Shown piece after piece: positions 42,971 to 52,554 of a stretch of DNA of 64,000 nucleotides; the first letter of the stretch is position 1; each line of letters starts with the position of its first letter. Under the pieces are notes generated by a model that did no database searches, was not told the DNA's origin, and saw only the letters and a program-made list of their open reading frames with translations. The stretch covers positions 30,080 through 94,079 of the forward strand of contig CBFHHA010000004.1 of NCBI GenBank assembly GCA_965655625.1. The letters run 5' to 3'. Both the position numbers and the translations under genes were made by a program. This DNA is from CAJJDF01 sp965655625 (GTDB taxonomy: Bacteria; Bacteroidota; Bacteroidia; Flavobacteriales_D; CAJJDF01).

Positions 42971-44089
42971 GTGAAAACATTTACAGACATAGGAGTAAGC
43001 AAAAAATTGGTGAAAGGGCTGAACGAAATGAATATCCTTCATCCTACCGAGATTCAAGAATTAGTCATTCCTATGTTGTTAAATTTTGATACAGATTTGG
43101 TGGGGCAAGCACAAACCGGTACAGGGAAAACGGCTGCCTTTGGACTTCCATTATTAGAGAAAATAGATTCCAAGATAGACCACATTCAAGGATTGATTTT
43201 GTGTCCAACACGAGAACTGGGACAACAAATAGCGAAGCAACTATTCAAGTTTACTAAATACTCCGATAAGGTTTTTACTGAAGCCGTTTTTGGAGGTCAG
43301 TACATTGATATTCAGATAGAAAAATTAAAAAGACCTACCCAAATAGTGGTGGCAACTCCTGGAAGATTAATTGATTTGGTGAAAAGAAAAGCATTGGATT
43401 TGAGTCAGGTTCACACAGTGGTGATGGATGAGGCAGACGAAATGTTGAGTATGGGATTCAAAAAGGAATTGGACGAAATTCTTGGGTTTATGACTTCGGT
43501 GAAGGCAAAATGGTTATTCTCAGCTACTATGCCAGAGGGAATTAAACAAATTGTCAATCAACACATGGCGCCAGACGCAAAAAGAATTGAAACAAGCGGT
43601 GATGTGGTAAACAAAAAAATTGAACATCAATACTTAGTATGTGACGATGCCGATAAATTCAATATTTTAATTCAGTTTTTGAAATCGGAACAAAAGAACA
43701 GAGGACTTATTTTTTGTAAGACGAAAAAGGCAACACAATTACTGGCTCAGCAACTCGAATCAAAGAATGTTTCTTCGGGAGCTATTCACGGTGATTTATT
43801 ACAGAAAGAAAGAGACAAAGTCATGCGTGCTTTCAAGAACGAATCTACGCGTATGTTGGTAGCTACAGATTTGGCTGCCAGAGGAATAGATGTGCAAGAC
43901 TTGTCATTTGTGGTACATTACGAAATGCCAGATAAAGAGGAGTATTACACTCACAGAAGTGGAAGAACGGCAAGAGGAGGAAAAGAAGGAGTTTCGATTT
44001 GCTTGGTAAATTCCAAAGAATTAAAATCGGTAAGATACTTTGAAAAAGCATTGGGCATTTCATTCAAACAAATAAGACCTCGAGGTTAA
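42971..44089 (+). CDS. DEAD-box RNA helicase
   Basis: An ATP-dependent RNA helicase of 372 residues. It has the Q motif around NILHPTEIQ, AQTGTGKT (I), PTRELGQQ (Ia), MDEADEML (II), FSATMP (III), and HRSGRTARGG (VI). It ends soon after motif VI and lacks the long basic tails of many Bacteroidota homologues. The start is taken as GTG at 42971 on promoter evidence; upstream in-frame TTG/ATG codons at 42935-42938 would lie before the transcript start. Confidence 0.94.
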   Translation: MKTFTDIGVSKKLVKGLNEMNILHPTEIQELVIPMLLNFDTDLVGQAQTGTGKTAAFGLPLLEKIDSKIDHIQGLILCPTRELGQQIAKQLFKFTKYSDKVFTEAVFGGQYIDIQIEKLKRPTQIVVATPGRLIDLVKRKALDLSQVHTVVMDEADEMLSMGFKKELDEILGFMTSVKAKWLFSATMPEGIKQIVNQHMAPDAKRIETSGDVVNKKIEHQYLVCDDADKFNILIQFLKSEQKNRGLIFCKTKKATQLLAQQLESKNVSSGAIHGDLLQKERDKVMRAFKNESTRMLVATDLAARGIDVQDLSFVVHYEMPDKEEYYTHRSGRTARGGKEGVSICLVNSKELKSVRYFEKALGISFKQIRPRG

Positions 44090-44136
44090 ATATTCTTAAA
44101 ACTTGAGGCAATAACTCAGAAATAACTCTCAATGAA

Positions 44137-44144
44137 TATCTTTG
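44137..44144 (+). promoter_or_regulatory. -7 box for the glycosyltransferase gene, leaderless geometry
   Basis: TATCTTTG, then TGAC, then ATG at 44149. Exact consensus with the same four-base gap as holB, ribD and dtxR. Confidence 0.5.
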
Positions 44145-44148
44145 TGAC

Positions 44149-45192
44149 ATGAAACGAGTAGGAATAATCATACTAAATTGGAATGGAAAAGAGCACTTAG
44201 CTACTTTTTTACCCTCAGTTCTGCGCCACTCGGGAAAGAATGATGTAGTGGTAATAGACAATAATTCTTCGGATGATTCGGTTGAGTTTTTATCTAAAGA
44301 ATATCCGCAAATTAGACTAGTTCATAATACCGAAAACGGTGGATTTGCGAAAGGTTACAACCAAGGTCTCAAACAAATAGAAGGAGAATACACGCAGTAT
44401 GTGTTATTGAATTCGGATGTAGAAGTTACTGAAAACTGGATTGAACCTATTGTTTCTAAAATGGAATCTGACGAGAAATTGGTAGCTTGCCAACCAAAAG
44501 TTTTGGCCTACAAATCCAAAAATAAGTTTGAACACGCAGGTGCATCTGGAGGTTATTTAGACAAGAACGGATATCCTTTTTGCCGAGGAAGAATATTCAA
44601 TGAAATAGAAGAAGACGAAGGACAATACAATCAAGAAACCGAAATTTTTTGGGCAACTGGAGCTTGTATGTTTGTAAAAAGCAAAGTATTTCACTCTTTG
44701 GGAGGATTCGATGACACCTATTTTGCTCACATGGAAGAGATTGATTTATGCTGGAGAATGAAACTTCATGGGTATAGAATTATGGCGATTCCATCTTCTT
44801 TGGTATATCACTTGGGTGGCGGTACGCTCAATTACATGAGTCCAAGAAAAGTATATTTAAACTTCCGAAACAGCTTATTTACTCTTTACAAAAACTACCG
44901 AGGAAGCTTTTTATTGGCTAAGATTGCTTGGCGTTTTTTGTTGGATTATATTGCCTTTGTTGCGTTCATTGCAAATGGCGAGTTCAGAGCGTCAGTTCAA
45001 ATATTGAAAGCGCAAGTTCACTTTTTAGGAAGACTAGGAGAAATGAAACAAAAGAGAAAAGCGCTTAAGTTAGCGACAAAAGAAGTGGAGTTCAATGCCA
45101 GTGGTTTATATAAAAAAAGTATCGTGTTTAGTAATTTTATTAAAAGGAAAAAACATTTTTCAAACTTAGAATTAAGGAATTTTTATCGATAA
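44149..45192 (+). CDS. Family 2 glycosyltransferase (rhamnosyltransferase-like)
   Basis: Transfers a sugar from a nucleotide donor in surface polysaccharide or O-antigen synthesis. It has 347 residues. GT-A features: ILNWNGKEHLA at 8-18, DNNSSDDS, LNSDVEV (DxD-like), and MEEIDLCWR, the conserved acidic motif. The C-terminal 90 residues are basic with hydrophobic stretches and may sit on the membrane. It probably shares no operon with the helicase upstream, given its own -7 box. Confidence 0.9.
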   Translation: MKRVGIIILNWNGKEHLATFLPSVLRHSGKNDVVVIDNNSSDDSVEFLSKEYPQIRLVHNTENGGFAKGYNQGLKQIEGEYTQYVLLNSDVEVTENWIEPIVSKMESDEKLVACQPKVLAYKSKNKFEHAGASGGYLDKNGYPFCRGRIFNEIEEDEGQYNQETEIFWATGACMFVKSKVFHSLGGFDDTYFAHMEEIDLCWRMKLHGYRIMAIPSSLVYHLGGGTLNYMSPRKVYLNFRNSLFTLYKNYRGSFLLAKIAWRFLLDYIAFVAFIANGEFRASVQILKAQVHFLGRLGEMKQKRKALKLATKEVEFNASGLYKKSIVFSNFIKRKKHFSNLELRNFYR

Positions 45193-45225
45193 GTACTATT
45201 TACAATTTTAACACGTTATTCGACT

Positions 45226-46299
45226 ATGTGTACCAAATTTTTATTTTTTCTTTGCTTTTTTTTCTTTTTTATTGGAAGCAATGTCTTTACACAAACCAAT
45301 GCACCTAAGTACAGCAATGAATTTTTAACGATTGGCGTTGGAGCTAGAAATTTTGGAATGGCAAATTCGGTTATTGCAGGAATTAAGGATGTAACTGCAG
45401 GATATTACAACCCAGCATCACTTCTCAATACTAAGAAAGACATGGAGTTTGGGATTATGCACTCAGAGTATTTCAAAGGAATTGCTAAGTATGACTATCT
45501 TGGTTTTAGCAAAAGGTTGGATGAAAATTCAGTAGCTGGCATATCTTTGATTCGATTTGGAACGGATGACATTCCGAACACAACACAATTAATAGACAAA
45601 GAGGGAAATGTAAATTATGACGAGATTACTCGTTTTTCTGCTGCAGATTATGCCTTACTTCTTTCTTATGCTCGAAAACTAAAAAGTGGTTTAGAGGCCG
45701 GAGGAAACTTTAAAGTGATTCACCGAAGAATTGGTGATTTTGCAAATTCTTGGGGATTTGGATTGGACTTGGCATTAAATTACAAAACCGAGAAATGGAA
45801 ATTTGCGGGAGTAATTAGAGACGTAACAACAACTGTAAATGCTTGGAGTTACTCGATTGACGAGGCAACAATCGAAATATTTGAAAGTACAGGAAACGAA
45901 ATACCCGAAAACTCCACTGAGATTACCTTGCCAAGACTGATTCTGGGAGCTTCCAGAGAATTCAAAATGAATGAAAAGTTTCAGTTAAATACTGAAATGA
46001 ATTTGAATACCACTGTTGATGGAAAAAGGAATTCGATTATTCGCACTAAAGGGTTCAACATGGAACCAAGTTTGGGAGCTGAATTGGGGTTCAAAAAAAT
46101 CTTGTTTGTGCGAGCTGGTTTTGGAAATGTACAATGGATAAGACAGTTTGATGGCTCCGAAACAATATCCGTGATGCCAAATCTAGGGGTAGGAGTGGCA
46201 TTCAACAAATTTAATATTGATTATGCAATCTCTAACGTGGGAAATGGATCGCTAGCGCTTTATTCTCATGTGTTTTCACTCAATTTCGGTATCCATTAG
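45226..46299 (+). CDS. PorV/PorQ family outer membrane protein
   Basis: It has 357 residues. A signal peptide (to about 22) is followed by an outer membrane beta-barrel starting with the family signature FLTIGVGARNFGMANS and GYYNPASLL. PorV-type proteins shuttle type IX cargo to the attachment complex; PorQ-type relatives are less well known. Which one this is cannot be told from the window. Its stop codon (46297-46299) overlaps the end of the convergent SRPBCC pseudogene. Confidence 0.85.
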   Translation: MCTKFLFFLCFFFFFIGSNVFTQTNAPKYSNEFLTIGVGARNFGMANSVIAGIKDVTAGYYNPASLLNTKKDMEFGIMHSEYFKGIAKYDYLGFSKRLDENSVAGISLIRFGTDDIPNTTQLIDKEGNVNYDEITRFSAADYALLLSYARKLKSGLEAGGNFKVIHRRIGDFANSWGFGLDLALNYKTEKWKFAGVIRDVTTTVNAWSYSIDEATIEIFESTGNEIPENSTEITLPRLILGASREFKMNEKFQLNTEMNLNTTVDGKRNSIIRTKGFNMEPSLGAELGFKKILFVRAGFGNVQWIRQFDGSETISVMPNLGVGVAFNKFNIDYAISNVGNGSLALYSHVFSLNFGIH

Positions 46300-46726
46300 A
46301 TGCCTTCCGCAAATTTCTTAAAATCTTCTAGGTATTTGATGGATTGCTTTTTGAACGCTTTCGGAAAAAAGAATCCGATTAATCGCATCGTTCCTTTGAA
46401 TTTAAACTCTTGTACCGTGCGGTAAATCGTTTGGTTTCCTTTCTCTATAAATTCAGTAAAAATAATATTGTAAACTCCATTGGCATCGTAGGTTGTGACC
46501 ATTTTATCGGGTAGTTCGTTTATCACGATAGTCTCGATCATCTCCATGGTTCGTTTCTTCGTCTCGAACACTATGTTAGTTTTAGCGCCTTTTTTCCCCT
46601 CTTCGCCACTTAGTAGTTCCACTGACTTCAGTCCTTCCATCCATTTATAAAATGAGGAATGTTATCATATAGGGTAACTACTTCTTTTTTTGGTTTGTTA
46701 ATGGTTGTTTCAATTGTATATTTTAT
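46296..46726 (-). pseudogene. SRPBCC-family gene with a frameshift and no standard start codon
   Basis: The C-terminal 114 residues form one frame from 46640 and show the family pattern GLKSVELLSGEEG ... EMIETI. The expected N-terminus (KYTIETTINKPKKEVV ... LYDNIPHF) lies in another frame just upstream. Adding one T to the TTTT run on the minus strand (46652-46649) joins the two halves as HFYKWMEGLK with the normal Trp. The codon where the start is expected is ATA (46726-46724), not ATG. Two lesions suggest a pseudogene; a sequencing error would explain only the frameshift. Confidence 0.7.
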
Positions 46727-46859
46727 GTTTGTTGTAATTAAAGGTAAGTAGGCCTATTCCATTTATGAACAATAATAACCATTTAACTAAAATAGGAGGA
46801 GATAAAATGATTTTTTCTTACTTTAGTGATTCGAAAAAATCAATAAAACAAATAGAAAA

Positions 46860-49106
46860 ATGAAAAAGATACTCTCGTTATTTTTAGTCGTTTCCTTTAT
46901 GTTTACGAACGTAAATGTGAAAGCAAACGAAGGAATGTGGTTGCCAATGTTTATCAAGAGATTGAACATAAAAAACATGCAAAGTCAAGGACTTAAGCTT
47001 TCTGCTGAAGAGATCTATAGTGTGAATAATTCTAGCTTGAAAGATGCGATTATTTCACTTGGAGGATTTTGTACAGGAGAAATCATTTCTGATCAAGGGT
47101 TGATGTTAACAAATCACCACTGTGGATATGATGCCATACAGCAGTTTTCTACTGTTGCAAACAACTACTTGCGAGATGGGTTTTGGGCGATGAAAAAATC
47201 GGAAGAGAAAAACGTTCCGGGACTTACTGCAACCTTCTTGGTAAGAATGGAAGATGTAACTGAACAAATTTTAGAAAGAATTTCTGGTATTGAATCGAAT
47301 CAAGACAAAGCCAAAAAAATAAAGGAGATTCAAGCTGAATTGATTAAACAAGCAACGAAAGGAACGAATTATACAGCTTACATTAAAGATTTCTTTTACG
47401 GAAGTGAGTATTACATGTTTATCAATGAAACTTACACAGATGTGAGATTGGTAGGAGCTCCACCAGAGTCTGTTGGGAAATATGGAGGCGATACCGACAA
47501 CTGGATGTGGCCAAGACATACCGGAGATTTTACGTTGTTTAGAGTGTATGCCGGAAAAGATGGAAAACCAGCAGATTACTCTGCAGATAACATTCCAATG
47601 AAACCGAAACACCACTTACCAGTGAATATAAAAGGAGTAAAAGAAGGTGATTTTGCCATGATTATGGGGTATCCAGGAAGCACAGATAGATACTTGTCTT
47701 CTTTTGGTGTGCAACAAGCAATTGATAAAAAAGGACCTACCGTGGTTGAAGTGAGAGATGTGAAATTGGCAACCATGAAAGCTCAAATGGATAAAAAAGA
47801 AAGCGTAGATATTATGTATTCTTCTAAATATGCACAAACTGCCAACTACTGGAAATATTTTCAAGGGCAAACGGAACAACTTCAAACAAATGGAGTGGTA
47901 AAAAGAAAGTCAAAATTGGAAAGAGAATTTGAAAACTGGTTTGGACAGTCGCCTGAACTTTCGGAGAAATATGGAGATGCACTGAGAATGATAAGAGAGT
48001 ATTACGAATTGACAGACCAATACATCGTAGGAAATACTTACGTAATGGAGGCAGGATTGAGAGGTCCAGATTTCGTATTGTACACTTACAGAACCGATAG
48101 AATTATTAAAACAATAGCTCAAACAAGAACTAAATTTGGCTCTAAAATAGAAGCTGCAACAGGTGAGGAAAAAGAGGCAATGATTGCAGAAAGAGACAAA
48201 ACCATTTCTGGACTGATTGGTGCCTTGGAAAAAATGACAGAAGAACATTTCAAAAACTATGACGAAAAAACAGAAAAGAACTTAGTGGCAAACTTGTTCG
48301 ATTTGTATTACAACAAAGTAAACAAAGAACAACACCCTGCATTTTTTGCTGATGTAAAAAAGGCAAATTTCGACAGATTTGCTAAGAAATTGTTTTGTAA
48401 ATCTCCTTTCATGAAAGAAAAGAAAATGAACAAAGTGATTGCAAAATTGAAAGCAGGAAAGGCGATTGATATGGAAGATGACAAAGCGATAAAGGCTGCG
48501 ACAGATTTTATTTCAATGTATTTTGGATCTTCAGCTAAATTTACTGAGGCTGAAGAAAATATGGAAGAGGGATACAGATTATTCGTTGAAGGAATTAGAT
48601 TGATGCAACCAGAAAAAAGCTTTTATCCGAATGCGAATTCTACACAAAGATTGACATATGGAAGTGTGATGTCTTACGAAGTAAGCGACAAGGTGAGAAA
48701 CATTGTGAGAAGTGAAGACGGATTGGATACATATTTCACCACCATGGAAGGATTGATTGAAAAAGAAATTCCTGGAGATCAAGAGTTCAGCCTGCCTGCA
48801 AGGTTAAAAGAATTGTATGCGAAAAAAGACTATGGACAATATGCCGATGCTGATGGAAAATTGAGAGTAAACTTCTTGACAAACAACGACATTACTGGAG
48901 GTAATTCTGGAAGTCCTGTAATTGATGGAAACGGATACTTGATTGGTACTGCTTTTGACGGAAACTGGGAAGCAATGAGTGGGGATATTTCATTCGAAAA
49001 CAGAGTTCAAAGAACTATTTCTGTTGACATCAGGTACACCTTGTTCATCATCGATAAATACGCAGGTGCTGGTCACTTGGTAAAAGAAATGACAGTGATA
49101 AAATAA
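46860..49106 (+). CDS. S46-family dipeptidyl-peptidase, DPP7-type
   Basis: A periplasmic serine exopeptidase that releases dipeptides from peptides, feeding amino-acid catabolism. It has 748 residues with a signal peptide (to about 22). The chymotrypsin-like triad is visible: His in TNHHCGYDA (near 82), Asp in GGDTDNW, and Ser in GGNSGSPV (about 680). At 18 residues after that Ser is Gly (TAFDGNW); DPP11 enzymes have Arg there, so DPP7-like preference for hydrophobic residues is inferred. It has its own terminator. Confidence 0.93.
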   Translation: MKKILSLFLVVSFMFTNVNVKANEGMWLPMFIKRLNIKNMQSQGLKLSAEEIYSVNNSSLKDAIISLGGFCTGEIISDQGLMLTNHHCGYDAIQQFSTVANNYLRDGFWAMKKSEEKNVPGLTATFLVRMEDVTEQILERISGIESNQDKAKKIKEIQAELIKQATKGTNYTAYIKDFFYGSEYYMFINETYTDVRLVGAPPESVGKYGGDTDNWMWPRHTGDFTLFRVYAGKDGKPADYSADNIPMKPKHHLPVNIKGVKEGDFAMIMGYPGSTDRYLSSFGVQQAIDKKGPTVVEVRDVKLATMKAQMDKKESVDIMYSSKYAQTANYWKYFQGQTEQLQTNGVVKRKSKLEREFENWFGQSPELSEKYGDALRMIREYYELTDQYIVGNTYVMEAGLRGPDFVLYTYRTDRIIKTIAQTRTKFGSKIEAATGEEKEAMIAERDKTISGLIGALEKMTEEHFKNYDEKTEKNLVANLFDLYYNKVNKEQHPAFFADVKKANFDRFAKKLFCKSPFMKEKKMNKVIAKLKAGKAIDMEDDKAIKAATDFISMYFGSSAKFTEAEENMEEGYRLFVEGIRLMQPEKSFYPNANSTQRLTYGSVMSYEVSDKVRNIVRSEDGLDTYFTTMEGLIEKEIPGDQEFSLPARLKELYAKKDYGQYADADGKLRVNFLTNNDITGGNSGSPVIDGNGYLIGTAFDGNWEAMSGDISFENRVQRTISVDIRYTLFIIDKYAGAGHLVKEMTVIK

Positions 49107-49122
49107 TAAATTCATTGATAGT

Positions 49123-49157
49123 AAAAAAAGCTACTTGGAAACAAGTAGCTTTTTTTT
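49123..49157. terminator. Bidirectional terminator between the S46 peptidase and YkgJ-like genes
   Basis: GCTACTTG-GAAA-CAAGTAGC with A-rich and T-rich flanks (AAAAAAA and TTTTTTTT). It sits between two convergent genes and can serve both. Confidence 0.85.
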
Positions 49158-49162
49158 GTGGG

Positions 49163-50050
49163 CTAAAGATGAGCGCGTGCAGTTTCTGCCCAATGTTCTG
49201 CAAGTGATTTTGGATCTGCTCCTATAGACCGAGCAACCTGCAGCGCAACAGCCATCATGACAACAGAGGCTTGCTGAAGTTCTTCTAGTGATGCTATAGA
49301 GCCAAAGTCTGACTGAGCTTTGTTGAGGAAAAGTTGTAAGTGATGGGTGGCAAATTCTGTGGGATTATTCAGTGTTATTATCTCTGGATGCATCAATTCC
49401 TTTCGCCAATCTTGTGGTAGAAAAGAAAACAATTCATCAGGCGAAGAGTCACCCAGAATCATCCATTGATTCAAGGTTTCTTTATTTCCAGATTCTGCCA
49501 ATCCGCTATCGAGGTAGAGCTCAAAAGCAATGTCGGCAAGTTGCTGCATCACTTCCAGATAATTGTCTTGTCCTTTTTCGTAGGTTTGAGTAGATTGATC
49601 TTGCAAATATTCTTCTACTGTAAATGAAGGTAGCTCGCTCACTACTGGACAACCTTCCAAACAAGGAAATTCTTTTCCTTCGTGAATGTATTCTACTTTT
49701 TCGTTTTGGATTTGTCTGCCCAGGGGATAAAGTCGACAAGCAAGTGGTCTTCCTGCGTGCACACTGCATCCAAAACCCTCGATGTATTGGCTGCAAGCGC
49801 GTTGGTTGTTGTATCCAATTTCTCCCTCAAACTTTAGTTTGATTCCGCCCCAATCGCAATATTTCTCTACAAAATTTTGGGTAGAAAGTTGTTTTGATTT
49901 GGCAATCTTTGCCAATTCCCAGGGATTTAGATGAACTGTTTTTCCATGGCAGCAAGTTCCCGTTCTTGAACAAGTGAGAGGAAGAGAGTCAGTTAATTTT
50001 AGTTTTGTTACAATCATTGGTGGTGATTTTTTGTCAACAGGGTTTTCCAT
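49163..50050 (-). CDS. YkgJ-type cysteine cluster protein
   Basis: It has 295 residues. The N-terminal half carries the metal-chelating cysteine pattern CSRTGTCCHGK ... KYCDW ... ACSQY ... GCSVHAGRPLACRLYPLG, matching the zinc/iron-chelating CxxCxxCC family. The C-terminal half is helical and unassigned. Function unknown. It may continue from the DUF3784 gene upstream (22-base gap). The ATG 33 bases inside (MIVTKL) is an alternative start. Confidence 0.85.
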   Translation of the reverse strand: MENPVDKKSPPMIVTKLKLTDSLPLTCSRTGTCCHGKTVHLNPWELAKIAKSKQLSTQNFVEKYCDWGGIKLKFEGEIGYNNQRACSQYIEGFGCSVHAGRPLACRLYPLGRQIQNEKVEYIHEGKEFPCLEGCPVVSELPSFTVEEYLQDQSTQTYEKGQDNYLEVMQQLADIAFELYLDSGLAESGNKETLNQWMILGDSSPDELFSFLPQDWRKELMHPEIITLNNPTEFATHHLQLFLNKAQSDFGSIASLEELQQASVVMMAVALQVARSIGADPKSLAEHWAETARAHL

Positions 50051-50072
50051 TAAATTTACCGGTGCAATGGAT

Positions 50073-50378
50073 TCAATCGAGTTTGTATTTGTTTTTGTTG
50101 GAATTGATCAACAAATAAGAAATCCCAATGATTAGGGCACCATAAAAAGAATAAAACTTGATTTCAGTAGTTTCCGTCCATTGTGCTGTGTAATATCCCA
50201 AACTGATTACAAATGCCATGAAGAACATCGCATTTCGGAACACGGAGGCAATTCCCTCTACATCATATTTTTTCTTTTCCTCCTCTGGCAGAGTGTTGTA
50301 TCCAGCCATCAAGAAGTAGAGCTTTCCGTTTTTAATGGCAATCCCCAAAATCACAAAAAAGATAGAAATTCCGATCAT
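50073..50378 (-). CDS. DUF3784-like small membrane protein
   Basis: It has 101 residues and three membrane helices (about 1-18, 47-66 and 74-92). The stretch MAGYNTLPEEEKKKYD between the first two helices is the DUF3784 hallmark. No function is known. It lies upstream of the YkgJ-like gene on the same strand. Confidence 0.75.
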   Translation of the reverse strand: MIGISIFFVILGIAIKNGKLYFLMAGYNTLPEEEKKKYDVEGIASVFRNAMFFMAFVISLGYYTAQWTETTEIKFYSFYGALIIGISYLLINSNKNKYKLD

Positions 50379-50534
50379 TAGTTGTTTGTTTCGTTTGGGA
50401 ATAAAAGTAAAGGAAGTATTTCACATCTCAAAGAATCTCGGTTTCTTAGTTGTTCTCTTTTCCAAAAGATATAATTTGTAACAATTGTTCCTTTCATTCG
50501 TTCAAAAAGAAAGTAAATTTAACTAAAAAAGAAA

Positions 50535-50948
50535 ATGACACATACAATACAAACAGACTGGAAAGGCGAAATGGCTTATGAAGTAGAAACAGTGGGAGGA
50601 AAGCTGAAGTTGGATGCTACACCCGATGAAGATGGAAAGGCAAAAGGAATTACTCCTAAATACCTCATGTTGGTGTCATTGGCAGGTTGTACCAGCATGG
50701 ATGTTACTTCTTTGCTCGATAAAATGAGGGCTCAGGTTCAGGATTTTAAAGTAGAAGTAGAGGGAAACCTGACAGAAGAACATCCAAAACATTACGACAA
50801 AGTAAAGATGCTGTATAAGTTTAGGGGTGACGACCTACAAAAGGACAAAATAGAAAAAGCTGTGAAGCTATCCGTGGATAGGTATTGTGGGGTATTCGAG
50901 ATGTTCAGACAATTTGCAGAAGTGACTTACGAAATTCAATACAACTAG
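50535..50948 (+). CDS. OsmC/Ohr-family peroxiredoxin-like protein
   Basis: It has 137 residues. OsmC-fold proteins reduce organic hydroperoxides with two Cys; here they are in LAGCTSMD (about residue 54) and YCGVFEM (about 117). A TAAATTTA sequence near 50515 is a one-mismatch -7 candidate. A tiny membrane-protein frame begins two bases after its stop. Confidence 0.87.
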   Translation: MTHTIQTDWKGEMAYEVETVGGKLKLDATPDEDGKAKGITPKYLMLVSLAGCTSMDVTSLLDKMRAQVQDFKVEVEGNLTEEHPKHYDKVKMLYKFRGDDLQKDKIEKAVKLSVDRYCGVFEMFRQFAEVTYEIQYN

Positions 50949-50949
50949 G

Positions 50950-51039
50950 ATGAACACACCTTACCTTATAATAGGAATAGTGATTCTTCACTTTGTTGTG
51001 GGAATTGCTTTGTTGATTTGGAGAATGAATAGAAAATAG
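50950..51039 (+). CDS. Small single-helix membrane protein (29 residues)
   Basis: ATG at 50950 starts one base after the osmC stop (50946-50948). The peptide is one hydrophobic helix (LIIGIVILHFVVGIALLIW) ending in RMNRK, the inside-positive pattern of a real membrane protein. No family recognised. Tight coupling to osmC supports it. Confidence 0.5.
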   Translation: MNTPYLIIGIVILHFVVGIALLIWRMNRK

Positions 51040-51119
51040 GAGCCAATGTTCCAAACATGAATAATTCCCTAATAATTCTCAAGAGAGAATGGATTTGACA
51101 ATCAGAAACGGAAATGTTT

Positions 51120-51743
51120 TTACAACACCAATTCACCAATACCTTGGCGTACTATTTCTAAATCATCTTGTGTGCAATCTACTACTGTAGAGGGTTGGTT
51201 ATTTCCAATTCCTCCATCCACAATGAGTTCAATTTGGTGCTGAAAATTCTGAAAAATTTGTTCGGGATCGGTAATGTATTCCACAATTTCATCTTCGTGA
51301 TGAATAGATGAGGTGACCAAGGGAACACCCAAATGTTTCACTATTTCCAAACAGATTTCATTGTCTGGAATTCGGATTCCTATCTCTTTTTTATTGGAAT
51401 CGAATAGTTTTGGGATTTTGTTGCTGGCATTCAAGATAAATGTGTACGGACCAGGCAAGTTTTTGTTCAATGCTTTGAATACACTTCTGCTGAAAGGATT
51501 GGTGTACTCATCAATAGATTTTAAATCCGGACAAACCAGCGAAAAGTTCGCTTTTTTGAGTTTTATTTGTTTCAGTTTTGCTAATTTTTCAATTGCCCGC
51601 TTGTTGTCAAGCGAGCAACCAAAATTGTATACTGAATCGGTAGGGTAAGCAATAATTCCTCCTTTTTTCAACACAGAAACAACTTCCACAATTTTTCGAT
51701 ATTCGGGTGTTTCGGGATGGATAGAAAGGAAATTTGCAGCCAT
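51120..51743 (-). CDS. tsaC: Threonylcarbamoyl-AMP synthase (TsaC/Sua5 family)
   Basis: Makes threonylcarbamoyl-AMP for the t6A modification of tRNAs reading ANN codons. It has 207 residues. The YrdC fold is recognisable by KKGGIIAYPTDSVYNFGC near 29-46 and by SLVCPDLKSI and PGPYTFIL further on. It starts three bases after the tal stop and is probably cotranscribed. Confidence 0.92.
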   Translation of the reverse strand: MAANFLSIHPETPEYRKIVEVVSVLKKGGIIAYPTDSVYNFGCSLDNKRAIEKLAKLKQIKLKKANFSLVCPDLKSIDEYTNPFSRSVFKALNKNLPGPYTFILNASNKIPKLFDSNKKEIGIRIPDNEICLEIVKHLGVPLVTSSIHHEDEIVEYITDPEQIFQNFQHQIELIVDGGIGNNQPSTVVDCTQDDLEIVRQGIGELVL

Positions 51744-51746
51744 GTA

Positions 51747-52403
51747 TTACGAGTTTGCTTTTGCGTGATCTGCCAAAAATTTAGCCAGTCCACTATCTGT
51801 TAGTGGGTGTTTAGCTAAAGCCAAGATAGCACTTAAAGGTCCGGTCATTACGTCTGCTCCAATTTTAGCACAATTGATAATGTGCATTGGGTGACGCACA
51901 GAAGCCGCGAGAATTTCTGTTGCATAACCGTAGTTGTCAAAAATCAATCTGATTTCATCAATCAAATTTAATCCATCTGTCGAGATATCATCCAACCTTC
52001 CAATAAAAGGAGAAACGTAGGTTGCACCAGCCTTAGCTGCAAGCAATGCTTGTCCTGGTGAAAAAATCAAGGTACAGTTTGTTTTGATTCCTTGCTCAGT
52101 AAAATATTTAATTGCCTTTATTCCTTCAGGAATCATAGGAACTTTTACCACGATGTTTTCGTGCAGTTCAGCCAAAGCAAGCCCCTCTTTTACCATTCCG
52201 TCAAAATCAGTAGAAATAACTTCTGCACTTACTGGTCCATCTACAATGTTGCAAATGTCTACGTAGTGTTTCATTACTTTGTCCGTTCCTCCAATTCCTT
52301 CTTTGGCCATCAGTGATGGATTGGTCGTTACTCCGTCTAGTATTCCTAAATCATTCGCTTCTTTGATGTCGTTTAGGTTGGCTGTATCAATAAAAAATTT
52401 CAT
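51747..52403 (-). CDS. tal: Small transaldolase (TalC/FSA group)
   Basis: Transfers a three-carbon unit in the pentose phosphate pathway, or acts as fructose-6-phosphate aldolase. It has 218 residues, the short form. Motifs: KFFIDTANLNDI at the start, DGVTTNPSL, and the Schiff-base Lys in NIVVKVPM. I chose the ATG at 52403; the longer frame from 52451 starts upstream of the transcript predicted from the -7 box at 52443-52436. Confidence 0.94.
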   Translation of the reverse strand: MKFFIDTANLNDIKEANDLGILDGVTTNPSLMAKEGIGGTDKVMKHYVDICNIVDGPVSAEVISTDFDGMVKEGLALAELHENIVVKVPMIPEGIKAIKYFTEQGIKTNCTLIFSPGQALLAAKAGATYVSPFIGRLDDISTDGLNLIDEIRLIFDNYGYATEILAASVRHPMHIINCAKIGADVMTGPLSAILALAKHPLTDSGLAKFLADHAKANS

Positions 52404-52435
52404 ATTTTTTTGGGATATAATTATTGTTTGTACGA

Positions 52436-52443
52436 CAAAATTA
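52436..52443 (-). promoter_or_regulatory. -7 box for tal-tsaC
   Basis: The minus strand reads TAATTTTG, an exact match, about 32 bases before the tal ATG. Confidence 0.45.
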
Positions 52444-52554
52444 AGGCTCAATGAGAAGTTTACCTATTTAGCTACTCGGAAGTTTTAAACAAGTTGTAAC
52501 AAAATGAATTCTTCCTGATTCTTTTGGAAATCCGTGACTTGTTCCCAAATGGAT

